Positions 47,767 through 60,700 of a stretch of DNA of 64,000 bases are shown here, one piece after another. Numbering within the stretch: the first letter of the stretch is position 1; each line of letters opens with the position of its first letter. Under the pieces are notes generated by a model, which was not told the origin of the DNA, did no database searches, and saw nothing but the letters and a program-made list of their open reading frames with translations. The position numbers were made by a program, and so were the translations under genes. Origin of the DNA: Heterotrichella gracilis (Eukaryota; Sar; Xanthophyceae; Tribonematales; Xanthonemataceae). The stretch is from NCBI GenBank assembly GCA_032358255.1, contig JAULBX010032367.1, positions 1-64,000 on the forward strand, written 5' to 3'.

Positions 47767-48302
47767 CTAGGCAGTGCTTTCGGAGCTCAGTTGTTCGCCT
47801 GCTCCCAAGATGGGGCTGTCTACTGGAGGTGCATAGCCCTTTGGCAGGCGTCTCAAACTGTAAGCAAAGTGCTTGGACCCAGGTCCAGAGGGCCTGGTCA
47901 ACACGTAGCGGTTCTTCTTCATCCACTGCAGCTGCTGCTTCATGTGTCGCTTGCTCTTGACGTCAATGTGCTGACACACCTCCCACAGCTGCTCCGAGGT
48001 CTTGGGACCCTCTATGACTTGAAGTAGCTGGTAGAGCTTTGCTCTGATACCGTCAGCTGCAACAGTGGGCACCGATGAGTCAAGAAATCTCAGGTAATTA
48101 GCTGTGCAATGCAATGCATGCATATGACTTGGGCCAAAGCCATACCTTCTAGCCCGTCTTTGTCTTTCCTCAGCTTTTCAGTAACTTTTCTCGCGAGCTC
48201 TGCTGCCGGTGATAGTTCCCTGCCTGTAGTGGACGCTACATCTGAGAAGCCCCTTAGCAACGCCGCACTGGGAAAGCGCGACCTGAGTTGGTTCAACATC
48301 AT
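47767..48302 (-). CDS. small mitochondrial-looking protein, function not recognised
   Basis: Two exons, 48302-48146 and 48056-47767, encode about 148 residues. The N-terminus (MMLNQLRSRFPSAALLRGFS) is basic, lacks acidic residues and is rich in Leu and Ser, as in a mitochondrial presequence. The rest forms a helical, possibly winged-helix block (GIRAKLYQLLQVI, KTSEQLWEVCQHI, MKQQLQWMKKNRYV), then KHFAYSLRRLPKGY. Size, basic charge and the head-to-head position with complex I NDUFB9 suggest a mitoribosomal or respiratory accessory protein, but I cannot place it in a family. A second ATG, three bases downstream, is equally plausible as the start. Confidence 0.7.
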
Positions 48303-48799
48303 GGCCAGGTGGGCTGCAACCAGCTGTTACCACAAAAGGCAGAGGTGCCGCTAGTATCGAATGAATTAAGTTTCAGGCTGTTCGAACCCTATCACACTAC
48401 CGGGTTCAACCGACCGTTGCGCTTGGTCCAAACCCCGGGTGCATGCGTCTCATTGGCTGGACCAAAAATAAAATCCGTATGGGGTAGGCATGCACGGGTT
48501 CAACGACAGACAGTTCAGGTGGACGACAAGTTGGCCTAAGAACAACGCAGGCAGACCCAAAAGTGCTCTTTTTATTGTGTAATATTTCCAGGCCAATTGC
48601 CAAGGCAAAGTGCCCGAAAACCCGCATATCTCTTCGAAGTGCGGTATACAATATCAGCGCAGGTGAAGTGTCTGCAACAGAACTCCGTTAACGAGGACCA
48701 CAAGACTGTACAGCTCCGTTTGGTGTTGACAGTTCACCATTGTTGCAAGGTTTTGGGACTGTTTACGCATTTGGGTTGGGGCACCTGGGCTGGGCCAAA
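48303..48799. promoter_or_regulatory. divergent intergenic region between two mitochondrial-protein genes
   Basis: These 497 bp hold the presumed promoters of the 148-residue protein (-) and NDUFB9 (+). No gene or repeat is seen. Confidence 0.45.
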
Positions 48800-49120
48800 A
48801 TGGCTGCAGCAATCACCATCCGGACTAAACACCTGTATCGGAAAGCCCTGAAGACCGTGTCGAGTTGGGCAGTGCGAAGGGAGATTTTCTGGGAGGAGTC
48901 CAGGAGAGTGAGAGGAGAGTTTGAGAAGCACGCCCATGTCACAGACACCCCAACGGTGGAGAGGTTGCTGGCGAAAGGGGAGCAACGGCTGAAGGACCTC
49001 ACCCACCCAGATCCGTACATCGTACCCTACTACTACGGAGGGAGCTTGTATGCGAGGAACCCTCCCTTCCCCAAGGAAATGAAGCAGCACCTGGATTTTG
49101 GGAGGGAAGGCTACCACTAA
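48800..49120 (+). CDS. NDUFB9: complex I subunit NDUFB9 (B22, LYR-motif protein)
   Basis: A single exon encodes 106 residues, the only intronless gene in the window. The LYR motif is at residues 12-14 (HLYRKALK), with the family's conserved arginines following (REIFWEESRRVR). The C-terminal half carries the NDUFB9 hallmark HPDPYIVPYYYGGSLYARNP. It is an accessory subunit of the membrane arm of mitochondrial complex I, where LYR proteins bind acyl carrier protein. The frame is open 60 bases upstream, but the start at 48800 gives the length and N-terminus usual for the family. Confidence 0.93.
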   Translation: MAAAITIRTKHLYRKALKTVSSWAVRREIFWEESRRVRGEFEKHAHVTDTPTVERLLAKGEQRLKDLTHPDPYIVPYYYGGSLYARNPPFPKEMKQHLDFGREGYH

Positions 49121-50072
49121 GCTGGATGGGGTTGCCCACTGAGGCCTCGGCTACTAAACAGAGTACACTGGTGGCAAGGCTTCAATATCCAAAGGGCAGC
49201 AACTTCGTTTTCCGCTGGTGTGTGTGGAGTGGGTGATGGGGACAGTGTGATGCAGCGATGCAGCATGGGGACCAATGAACACTTTTGCTCCCTTGCTTTG
49301 TATGTTGTCCCATAGCTTAGGTTGGTTTGCTTTGGGCTTGACTAAGGTATATCTCACTGAACTTCCTTGATAGTGCCAAGCTGTTCCGTGCATAATTCTT
49401 ACAAGAGGCCTTTTGGCCAAGCAGTTGAAAACCCGCTTTTGGTAGCATACGCTACAGCTTTTCATCAATGGCAGTACCTATTTGATGACCGAAAGGGGCA
49501 ACGTACAAGCCATTCAAGTATTCTCCACAGTCTCAACTCCAACAATATGTCTCACAAACCTCGACACACTGCCAGCTATCGGATGTGTTGAAAAACCCAC
49601 GACTGTGCGTACTTTTTAAGTGTCAGGCTTTTGGCCCCCGTGTGGCTAGTAATGTTGAGCCTTTAGTACTTGTAACCACTCTATCCTACCGCTACAGAAT
49701 AATACTCAATGTACTACCCCCCCTCCACACATGTTGCATATTACAGGAGTGCAACTGATATCAGCACCAAAATAATTGCAAATGCTCCACACAACATCAA
49801 GGTACCACCGGGCACCAGGCAACTCCTCCGCTCTCCATTCACAAGTGCATGCTCGCTCTGTGCACTGTCCCAACCCCATCGCTCGCTAGGCACGCCACTC
49901 GTCAGTGCACGTCCGGCTTGGTCTTCAGTTCTTGGCCCCAGCCTCTACTACGACTCCATTCTGCAAGCAGATCAAACCACGGCTTCAGCACAGCACACGG
50001 CACAACATACACAGGTGGCTGCACCCAACAGGTCCATCGCACTCAGCCTTGAAACATAGTAGGGTTCACACA
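49121..50072. other. convergent 3' region between NDUFB9 and accA
   Basis: No supported gene, repeat or conserved element is seen. Confidence 0.5.
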
Positions 50073-53000
50073 CTAGGCAAACCAGACAGCGTGGTTGTCA
50101 CACACCTCAGCGGTGGCCTCACTGCCCTCCTGCAGCTGTACCTGCACGTCCACCTCAGTCGACTGCTCCTTCTGCTTGTCCAGCTCCTTGAGGGCAATGG
50201 CCAGCTCCAACAGCCCTGCAGGTGCAAGCAGCCAGCCTCAGCACGCATGGGCTGCTCAGGGAGCCCAAACCCTAAACCCTAACGCCCCAATCCAGTGCCA
50301 CCACACACTACTACAAGGCCAAGGCTGCCAAAGGAAAGGTGCTGCAAAGCTCAAGAGGCATCGCACCACTATGGCAAGGAACATGGTAGACAGGCGTGCA
50401 ACCCCCCCCTCTTGCCAACTCCTCCAAGGTGCCTGTTCACGGACCCGCTGCGCATTAGGGTTTAGATTAGGGTTTTTTTGCTGCGCGCACCTGAGTTCAT
50501 GAGGCCTGGGGGCTGCAGCGGCTTGTTGATCCACTCGTCCTTGCCCTCCAGGTTCTTCTGCCACTTCTCGTCCATGTCTGTCATCAGCTCAATGAGCTCA
50601 GCCTCCTCGGGGGACGCAGCCCAGGTGCCAGCCTTGGTGTACACACCTTGGGCCTGCAAGATGGTGAACAAGCCCGTCAGACCCTCAACATTCAAAGTCA
50701 GTGCCCAATGACCTATACACACATGTGTGTACCCCTCATGGGAGTCATGCAGCCATGTGCAGATGTGTGAGTGCGTGCCAGTGTGTGTGGCTGCGATTTG
50801 AGCCGCCACAGCAGGCGTCATCCCTTGCAACTGTCTGGTATAATTTTGTCCCAGCAGGCCTCCGTCAGCTGGACAGTTTGTTGCATGCATTCCAACAGTA
50901 CAGCCAGCCAGTGGCAGCATGGCGCGTATGCGAGTTTGCAGCAATGCCGTGCAGGCACGCCCAGGGCCCTGCCCTGTCAGCCTACCTTTTCCCGCTCCGC
51001 GCGCGCCTCGCGCCACTTGCCGCCGTGCACCAGGAACTCCTCAAACTGGCCCAGCTTGCGGAACTTGGAGTACCTGTCCAGCTTGATCTCCTCCTCCTCC
51101 ATCACAGAGTACCTGGAGCAGCAGCAAATACATCTCCAACAAGGTACATCAGGTGGGATTATGAACACAATCGTTCAATCATGCGGCATGTAGGCACAAA
51201 TGGCTGAATTGGCTGTGTCCATGCCCAGCATGTTTGCGGCCCCCGTGATTTTGTGTTGCACAATTGCATACAGAGATGCATGGCAGAGGTACATGACAAT
51301 GCCACTCACTCTTTGTACGTCTTCATGATTGCGTCCCTGACCGCCGGGAATGTGCCCATGGGGTCGGAGTGCGCCCCGCCCAGCGGCTCGGGGATGATCT
51401 CGTCCATGACGCCGAACCTGACGAGCTCTGGCGCAGTGATCCTCAGTGCCTCGGTAGCCTACATGGGGCATGCGCAGGTCAGCATGTCCCCAGTCCGGTG
51501 CATGCAGCACAGCAGAGCGATACGCGATTGTACTCTACTGTAAGCAGTGCTTAAACCCTAAACCCTAATGCACAAACAAGGTTGCCGCCATAGTCAAGGG
51601 ATCGTGAAAATGTTGCAAGGGACCATGGATTTGCGCATCATTTTTACATACCACTGCGGCCTTGTCTCTGCTCTTCCACAGGATGGCTGCACAGGCCTCG
51701 GGACTGGCCACATAGTACACCGAGTTCTGCATGATCAGGTTGCGGTTGGCGCAGCCGATGGCCAAGGCACCGCCCGAGCCGCCCTCCCCAATGACCACGC
51801 TGATGATGGGCACCCGGAAGCCGAACATCTCCCGCAGGTTGACCGCAATGGCCTCACCCTGCACGGGGTTTAGTATTGCTTGTCAGCAGCTACGCCACAG
51901 CTTCCATAACCTAGGTTACTGCTGCGGCAAGGGGTACTGGCGCACCTGCCCAAGCTCCTCTGCGTTCTTGCCGGCATAGGCGCCTGGCGTGTCCACAAAC
52001 GTCAGGATGGGGAAGCCGAACTTGTCTGCATGGCGCATGAAGCGCAGCGCTTTCCGGTACCCATTGGGCTGGGGCATGCCGAAGTTGCGGTAGATGTTTT
52101 CCTGCAGTCACAGGCTAGATCAGCAAACCAGCAAGCCCAGAATGGACAACTAGCAAACCCAGCCACTCTGGTAGCTGTCAAAGATGGGTTCTTGGGTGAC
52201 CCACCTTTGTGTTGCGGCCCTTCTGGTGGCCAATGCACATGAAGGATACCCCGTCGATGCTGCCAATGCCGCACACCATGGCAGGGTCGTCCAGGCCTGC
52301 CCTGTCGCCATGCAGCTCAACAAACTTGTCTGTGATGTTGAGGGCAATGTCCAGGAATGTGGGGCGGTTTGGATGGCGGGCAACTTGCAGTCGCTGCGTG
52401 GCTGTCAACCTGCTGTATGTGTCCTTGCGCAGCTGCAGGAAAGAACAGGCCATGCTCAGATCTACCAGATGCCGCTTGTGAAGCTGTGGTTGTTGGGTAC
52501 CACACTACACCTTTGGCGAACCAAGCAGTGCCAATATCCACACCAAGCCAAAGCTAACACACATATGCATCTGATTGGTCCATATGCTCTGCATGAAAAC
52601 GATAGGATCCCTTCACCACGACCTCTGTATGTGCAAGACACTCAACCAAGCCACTAGCAAGCAACGCTATTCCTTGTTGTACGGTAACTACCAGCGCTGT
52701 GCTGCCAGGGACATGAGTGGCATGTGGTAGTGCCTACAACAGTAACCAAACATCTCGGCATGACGACCAGCAAGAGTACTGCCCAAAGGTGCCTTTATAT
52801 TTTCCGGTTGCGCACCTGCTTTGCGCGCTCCTCTAGCTCGATGATCTGCTCGGAGACATCGACCCCATTCTCCTCCGCCACTCTCCGCACCTACACACCA
52901 ACATGCCCAGTTCACGCCAACCCATTGTGCTCTGCATGCGGGATATGGAAGCTGGATACCGCACGCAGTGCATACCTCCTTGATGCGGTTATCCAGCTCC

Positions 53001-53260
53001 ACCAAGGGCTTCTCGAAATCCAGGACAGTGGTGTTTTCTGGCTTCTCCCTGATGGGTCCAAAGCGCGACAGGAATGTCTGAAGCCACTCACGGCCACCAC
53101 GACGCTCCTCGCGGGGTGCATCTGGCGGGTATGGCTTCTTGGCGTAGACACGCTGGACGTTGGCACGGTTTGAGAGCCTTACGTGCTTGCGGGGCTGGCC
53201 GAACGAGCAAACCGCATTCTTCGAAACGGTACCAGCGCTGAGCATGGTGCCCAGTTGCAT
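50073..53260 (-). CDS. accA: plastid acetyl-CoA carboxylase carboxyltransferase subunit alpha
   Basis: Nine exons: 53260-52976, 52890-52816, 52432-52205, 52101-51946, 51858-51652, 51458-51310, 51112-50986, 50653-50491 and 50215-50073, about 510 residues. The first ~55 residues are rich in Ser, Val, Arg and Lys with few acids, as in a chloroplast transit peptide. The AccA core follows, with [38 protein letters not shown] and [12 protein letters not shown] (about 272-283, CoA-binding loop). A C-terminal extension of about 150 residues follows the core, helical and acidic, and is also known in plant AccA proteins. With AccD it transfers the carboxyl group from biotin to acetyl-CoA, the first step of plastid fatty-acid synthesis. 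Confidence 0.96.
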
Positions 53261-53956
53261 TTTAGGCTGGGCAGGAATAGGCAGCCTGATGTCGGAGACA
53301 GTGGGTGAGCTTCAAGCCTTTCTAAAAACGGTTCTCAGCATGCAAGGTTGCTGCAGTGCGTCACACAAGGCGCATTATAGAGGCGTGGATCGATCCAAGT
53401 TCGGGCTGCCCAGCAGGGTTCATGCAAAGCTGAGTTAGGCAAGTCGCACTCTCGGTGCTTCAACAAGACCAGCCACCACCCACGAGTGTGCCTTGCTTAA
53501 TACACAGCACAGCAGGTGTCAATGGCGAGTGCGTGGATCTGCCGTGTTGAAGCACTTGTGCAAAACAAGAAGGCCACCCCTCAGCGGTGGAGGCCAGGCT
53601 CGATCCAGCCCAGTCACCATCATCCGTTCGACACCAGCACATGCATGGGGGCCATAATAGGGTGAAGTGAAGATCTGGAACCCCGCGCGGATGGTGAAAG
53701 GTCTCGGGCCTTGCGCCGCCGGCCCGGCAAGGTCCGCGCTTCTACTAGAAGTTCTAGCCTTGGCCTAGCTCAAACCCAACACACGTTTAGCCACATACTC
53801 TTGCTGCACTACACAATACCTTCAGATACCCATATCAGTGCGTCATCCAAAGGCTGGTTATTATACAAAGAGTTTTCTGCTATCGTATCAAACAGCTGCG
53901 CAGAGGTGGCCGTTCACCTAGGTTGCTCTATCTTGGCCCCGCTATCCCTAGTACCA
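53261..53956. promoter_or_regulatory. divergent intergenic region between accA and YchF
   Basis: About 700 bp hold the presumed promoters of two organelle-targeted proteins pointing outward. No gene or repeat is seen. Confidence 0.4.
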
Positions 53957-56900
53957 ATGAAGCTACACGCTGCAAGGCAGCTTTCTTTGGGCACCGCTAG
54001 GTTGTGTGGCGCGAGGGCGTACTGCAGCCAAACCGCGCTCCACGCACCAGTGAGGCAGAATGCCTTGCACAGGGCACACCAGCTGGGCAGCCTCTGCCCC
54101 ACCAGCCTGCGGCAGGGACTTGAGGGAGCGCGCAGTGGAGCTGTTGCTGCACGGTCATATGCAGGACACCAACGAGGGTTCCGGTGAGCGCTTGCATGCT
54201 TTCCAGGGCACCAGTCCCTCCTAGCTTATGTGCATGCATATATGGTAGTGGGCAGTGGTTTGTGCTTAAACCCAGCCTGCAATCACAGACTAAAGCAGGG
54301 TTGTGCTGGTGGATGTTGCAGGTCGTCAACCATGATTATGGCCTTGAAGACCGGCATTGTGGGCTTGCCTAACGTGGGCAAGGTATGTGTGCACTTATTG
54401 GCAACCACAGACTACCTGTATCAGTGCTGCCCAATGTATCTTTTGTGCGCTGTATTCCACAAGCTCCATGCACACAAAATACATTTGCTTGCTGGAACAA
54501 CGTCAGAATGTGGTGCACATTGCAATTACATGGCAATGCCGCCCCGGCATGCCGCCCCGCGGGTAATGCCTGAACAGCCATGCACTGCCGCCCCGCAGTC
54601 CACCATGTTCAACGCGCTGTGCAAGAACGGCAAGGCGCAGGCAGCAAACTTCCCCTTCTGCACGATCGAGCCCAACGTGGGCATCGTACCTGTGCCGGAC
54701 CCACGCCTGGACATCCTTCGCACCATCAGCGGGTCCCAGGCCACTCTGGCTACCACCGTTGAGTTTGTGGACATTGCTGGGCTGGTGAAGGGGGCATCCA
54801 AGGGGGAGGGGCTGGGCAACCAGTTCCTTGCCACCATCAGGGAGTGCGACTCCATCGTCCAGGTAACCATGGGCTGCAGGCCGATTTGTGCGGGGGCATT
54901 GGTCAGATAAATCATGCCTGCAAATTTGCCAGGTTATGTGGGGGCCAATGGCAGCCAGCGTTGCCAGAAGTAATTTTGCAAGCCATCGTGACTCGCAAAT
55001 TTACTTCTGGCAACCTGGGCTGGGTTTGCTCGCAACACCCGCACATCATGTCATAATGACGTGAGGCATGTCCAGGTGCATGCACATACCAAACATTTCC
55101 CACTGCTCGTCACCATGCGGTACTGCCACAGCATGCCAGAGGCGAGCGTGTGCTTTTGCCATGCAGGTTGTGCGGTGTTTTGAAGACGAGAACGTGATCC
55201 ATGTGGCGGGGAAGGTGGACCCAGTCGATGACACAGATGTGATCAACTTTGAGCTCATTCTGGCTGACATCACGCAAGCAGAGAAGCGGCTGGAGCGGGT
55301 GCAAAAAGGCAAAAAAGTGAAGGAGACTGACGTGAGTGTGGGGATCATACCTGTGCCCGTGCTACTGTTAGATTGTTCAAGATGATGTGTCTATGTGCAT
55401 GTGCATGACGCAATGACACTAGCAGCTCTGCATTTTCAGTGTGCTGCCAATATAATGAATCATCTGACATTGCATGGGCACGGCTCACATCAGTCACATC
55501 GGTCTTGGAGTTGACTGCCACATGAAACCCTGGCGCAGGCTGAGATTGCTGCCCTCACAAAGCTGCTGGACGGCTTCCAACAATCTCTCCCTGGGCGGTC
55601 AATCGCGCTAACGTAAGCCCTATCTGCATGGGGTGCTCCATTGCATCTGCCTGCCGCATGGAGAACCTGGAAGTCATTCCACGCTGCATCATTTGCAGGT
55701 GTAGCTGGGACTTTTACATCAGATTGCAATTGAATAGTTTTTGTTTCATTATAAAATATGGTTTTGTCGTAACATGATGCTTTTGTAACGTGTTTCATTT
55801 TTGAAACGAATTGAAGTCCTCCTGTCACATGCTCTTTTGGTGTGATGCAGGGATGATGATCTTGCTTTCATCAAGCCCCTGTACCTGTTGACGATGAAGC
55901 CCATGATCTACGCGGCAAATGTGGCGGAGACCGATCTGGCAGACCCCAGCAAGAATGAGTATGTGCAGAGGCTCAAACAGAAGGCTGCTGAGGATGGCTG
56001 CGAGGTCATTGTGGTGTCAGCACAGGTGCGTACAGCTTTTAGAATGCCAGCAGCTGTTTCACTCGTGCTGATTGCATAATGCTGCGGACTTGCAGCCACA
56101 CATGTTTGTGCCTCCTGGGCAAACAACGAACCGAGCCGATGGCCTTTGGGAAGGGCTTTCACGTGAAATTGTATCAGCCTGTTTGATTGCAATAAAGTGC
56201 ATGGTTGAGTGCTTCGTGTGCCCACTTAAGGTACTTGCTTACACCCTTGACATGGACAACCCGGTGGCAGTGTGCTGATGCCAGAGTGGTAGACGCACAA
56301 ATTTCCAACATGTTTTTGCATTTATTGGCCACAGGTTGAGGCTGAGGTCCAGGAGCTGGATGAAGAGGAGGGACAAGAGTACTTGGAATCGCTGGGCGTG
56401 ACAGAGGGCGGCTTGCGGTCCCTCATCAGGTCGACATACAAGCAGCTGGGACTCCTCACCTACTTCACCACAGGTACTGAACTCTTGACTGAGGAAAAAG
56501 TGGTCTGCTACTTGTGGTATTTTGGCCTGCATGTGATTTGAAGCGATTTGTGATCAGACCAATCATCCAGTGCCTTAAACTGCGCATTGCACACATGTAC
56601 CAACATGGACAAAATCCCTGGCCAATCATAGCCTATGCAAATCTGGCTGTACTGCTGGAATGTATGTCAGTCAGTTAAGGGTTTAGCGGTTATTATATGT
56701 TTAGGGTTGAGAGTCAGTCAGCCATAGCCCATGCTTGACGCGATCATGCCACTCCCAGGTGAGAAGGAGACGCGGGCATGGACCATCCGCAACGGCATGA
56801 CAGCCCCGCAAGCTGCCGGCGTCATCCACACCGACTTTGAGAAGGGCTTCATCCGGGCGGAGACGATCGCCTACGACGACTTTGTGCAGACCGGTGGCTA

Positions 56901-56994
56901 CAATGAGGCCAAGGACAAGGGCCTGCTGCGGTTAGAGGGCAAGGACTATGTGGTCAAGGAGGGCGATGTCCTGCAGTTCAGGTTCAATGTGTAG
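53957..56994 (+). CDS. ychF: organellar YchF-type ATPase (Obg-family P-loop protein)
   Basis: Eight exons, 53957-54183, 54322-54382, 54599-54862, 55167-55331, 55539-55612, 55851-56025, 56335-56473 and 56759-56994, give about 446 residues. A basic leader of about 80 residues, without acids near its start, precedes a bacterial-type YchF body beginning [17 protein letters not shown] (P-loop about 90-98). Then come [26 protein letters not shown] (G2/G3), and NVAE in place of the NKxD guanine motif, which is the YchF/OLA1 feature that favours ATP over GTP. A C-terminal TGS domain follows ([27 protein letters not shown]). It resembles bacterial YchF more than cytosolic OLA1. The leader implies import into plastid or mitochondrion, with a role in ribosome-linked stress response likely. 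Confidence 0.95.
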
Positions 56995-57784
56995 GTTCCC
57001 AGCTCTAGGCATGGTGTGTGGCTCTAGGTTCTTCTTTTTGTGTTTTTTTGGTGGTTGCGGTTGGAAGGTTATTTTGTGCTCACCCTCTGGCTTGGCGGCC
57101 ACAGCTTCGGCCTTGCCCATGTTTATTCTTTATGTCCCCTGGCTAGCTCAGCTGGGAGTTGTAGCTTGGATGATGTTTTTTTGCAGGTGGTTTGTCTCAC
57201 TATTGGGGTAAAATTGAAGGTTCTGAACTTTGCACAGTAGTGCTGTGTTGGCCAGTACTGCAGGCGTGCATGCCAATTGGCGTGACCACACCAAAGGGAT
57301 GTAAGCCGCTGCACTTTTAAGTGCTAGGTTTTGTTGCCATGCTCTTCCTGAAAATACTCTGCAGTACAAAATTGTGCAAATTGTGCCAATACACAGCCAC
57401 GAGCATCCGCATCCACTGACACATGCATGCAAAAACATGCATGCATGCAAAACAAGGGTGCATGCATGCATAATCCCTACAAGTGGTTCTCACAATGCCA
57501 TATAGTTAGGTACATCTGTCCACTACTTCTCCGACGAAACGTCACAATACGATTTGCTGGGTCGTTCTAGTTACATTGACACAACGTGATGAGTTGCAAT
57601 CAGTGATGGGCTCCACTTGTTGTGGGTAACCCCAGTCCTGGTCGCTTGTAGGAAGGAAGTGGGCTTGTGCGTGCTTAGGTACCAATTGCAAGTCGCACAG
57701 GCCTTTGGTACGTAAGGAGAAGGTGTTCGCTACTCTACTTCTCTTTGGGCTTGGACGTCACTGTCCCCCATCGCATCAGGGGTG
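56995..57784. other. intergenic spacer between YchF and the methyltransferase gene
   Basis: Two genes in the same direction flank it. TGCATGCATGC runs occur near 57423-57470. No gene is supported. Confidence 0.5.
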
Positions 57785-60700
57785 ATGGAGGGCAAGGTGA
57801 CCAAACGCAAGGAGTTGCTGATCCCAGGCAGCCTGTTGGATCCTCCTCAGCTGGGGAGGTTCCATGTGAGTGCGTTATGGCAACGTGACGTTTGAATCAT
57901 GTTGTAATGAGGACCGTTTGGCCTCTGACCTGTGGATTCAAGGTTGGGACTGGGCAACCCATTGCTGGGTACACACTGACGGTGATTGGGGCGCAGGGCA
58001 CAATAACTAGGACTGTTGTGGACGCAGCTACGGGGGAAAGCATTTGCTTCGTCAAGCTTACAGATGAGCCCATCAAGTTGCAGTTGCCTGGGGTTGTCGT
58101 CTCCGAGTACCTGATCGTGCACAAAGGTATGACCCTGACTTTGCGGTAGGAGTCTGACTTTGGCTTTGTCAAACTCCTTGCCTCCTATAGCATGAACCTT
58201 CTGTACATTTTACAATAAGCACTGTTAAGTGCATTTCTGGCGCCGATTCCCAGACCTGGCATAACCCTGCTGGGGCGTTGCTTATGCAGACACACTCAAA
58301 CGCCCTCGAAGCAAAGCGAGCGGAAAGCACGCCACACCAAAGAAGCAAAAGTTTCCTTCAAAAACAGAAGAAAACACCCTTGCCGGTGGTGTGGAAGACA
58401 GCGCAAACCATGGCCAGCACCTTGGGCGTGCTCCCAGTGGTGCCATCACGTCACCTTCAGCTAGCCAACACCAGGCAGTGACTGGCGATGAGCAGCAGCA
58501 AAGCTCGGGCGAGGGTGTGCACCCCTCCACACCCTCACAGCCCTCCAAGAAACGCGGCGCACCCCTCAAAGCACCCTGCAAGGCCCCTGGCGCTGCTCTG
58601 ACCAAGCCCCAAATAGAGCTGGAGGGCAAGGTGTGTGACATATGGATACACATTGTCAGAGGGCTCACGCATAACAAGCCCTTGTGTGCCATGGATTCAG
58701 TTGAACACATTTGCATGCCCATGGCGGCATGGCGGTGGTTAAATCCACGCCAGTGCAACATACTTCCTTTCTGCTGCCTTTACAAGGTGTGCCAAGGCGT
58801 GGCGCTGCAGCAGCACCTGGAGTTGCTGAGTGGCGCCAGCAGCAGCAGATGGGCGCAGGGCACCCAGCTGTGGGTGAAGCTGCGCGGCGTTTGCCGCTGG
58901 CCGGTGGTCATGTGGGGCACCAGCCTGTGCAAGAAGAGGGACATGGCCAGCGTGGTGGAGGCGTATAAACCTGGTGGGTTGAGGGTGTGGTGGATCACGT
59001 TGGGCACTGTGAGTGGCAGCAAGTTGTTCTATGGAATGCGACTTGATGATGAACATCCACTGCATATATATGTACCTCACAGTGGAGATTGGTTGTAAGC
59101 TGGATTTTTTTCCATGGTTTTCATCCTGTTAATCAGTACCCATTTATATTTACCCTTTAATCTATAATTAATACCCAAAATCCATGATAAATGGTCTCCT
59201 GTGAGGCCTAAGCTGCGCCTGGCAGAGGCTGCATGTGTGGTGACATGGCACTGGTAAATCAGAGTTGCATCTGTCCAGGGCATGTGCTGGTGCGCTGCTA
59301 TGGTGAGCACAGCAGCGTGTGGGTGAGGGAAGGTGACTGCCAGGACCTTGGCGCATCAGATGCAGCTCACCAGAAGGCGATGAAGCAGTGGGGGAGGGCA
59401 CAAAACAAGTGAGCAATGCAGACCCATTGCTGCATCCGCTATCTCAGGACTCTTCGCTTCATTGTCATGAGAAGCCTTGCAAGTGCCGTTGTTGCAATGC
59501 CTGGCAGTCTCAGTGACTTCGTTTAAACAAGCAAATGTAACCGCGATCCCAGTTCCATGCTTTTGCTCAGCAACGGACTAGCACACCGCTGTCCCCTTTT
59601 GCTTTCAGGTGCAAGACTGTTGATGCTGCCCTTGAGGAGATGTCTGAGGCGTGTGGTGAGCCAGAGGCTGAGGTGCAGCGCATGATCAGGCTGTGGGACG
59701 AATACCTCTCCGCCAAAGGTATGCTGCTTGTACAGTGCTGAAGATATTCATGCAGAACTATTTGGTATTATAATATCGTTTTTCGTTTGGACACCGGATA
59801 TTTTCAAAGTATATTAAATATGTTATCTTCAACAAAAAAAATAGTAACGAAATGAAAAGCTGGATTCAACCCTACAGATGCAGTTGTTATGTTGTGTCCT
59901 GAGCACGGTTGGCTCCCTGAACATAACTGCCGTACGCCTCTGCTACCTTGTTTCGTTTGCTAGTAGACGCCAGTCATGCCTCAATGCGCCTGTACACCAT
60001 ATATGGTGACGGTTGTCATCTGGCATGCACTGTTGTCATACTGATACCGCTGCTGGGTGCTGAAGATCAGCAGGAAGAATGCGACCAATGTCGAGAGCCA
60101 GGTGCTGGGATGGAGTGCCTGCAGTGCGACAGGTGGTTCCATCCACTGTGCCTTCACCCGCCAGCCCTCAGTGCTGCAGACGTTGTTGACGGGGCGTGGG
60201 ATTGCCCATGCTGTGGCGAGCACAACAAGGTCTGACAAGACTCCACACATGACATATGACATTCCATCATGTCTCACCAGTGGATTATTTTTGTGCTTTT
60301 CTGTAGAGATTATCAACCATTGCGAGTGTGTTTTGCAACAGTTGCAAAGGTTATTGGTGACAAGGTCCCTACAAGGCAAGGCACTCCAGCAATAGTTGCC
60401 TTCCAGCGTGGCAAAAGGACATTGGCATGTTCATCTGATCTTGTCTTGTATGTAACTTGTATGCCTTGCAGTACGGGCAGGAGCTTGAGGAATCTCGCAA
60501 GAAGGAGGAAAAGACAGAGCGCATGGGCCTCACACCCGATTGGATCATCGCGGTATGGTCGCATTGTTGTTCCCACTTCTGCTTTTATACTGTGACAACA
60601 ATGTTCTCTTCATGTGGATGCACTAAGCACTCAGTAAATCGCACATCTGGATAACAGTGATCAAGAGTTCGCACATCTGGATAACAATGATCAAGAGTGG

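Noticed and set aside
57418-57475. TGCATGCATGCA runs as an origin or recombination signal
   Set aside because: The motif recurs across the window in unrelated places and looks like a general sequence bias of this genome.
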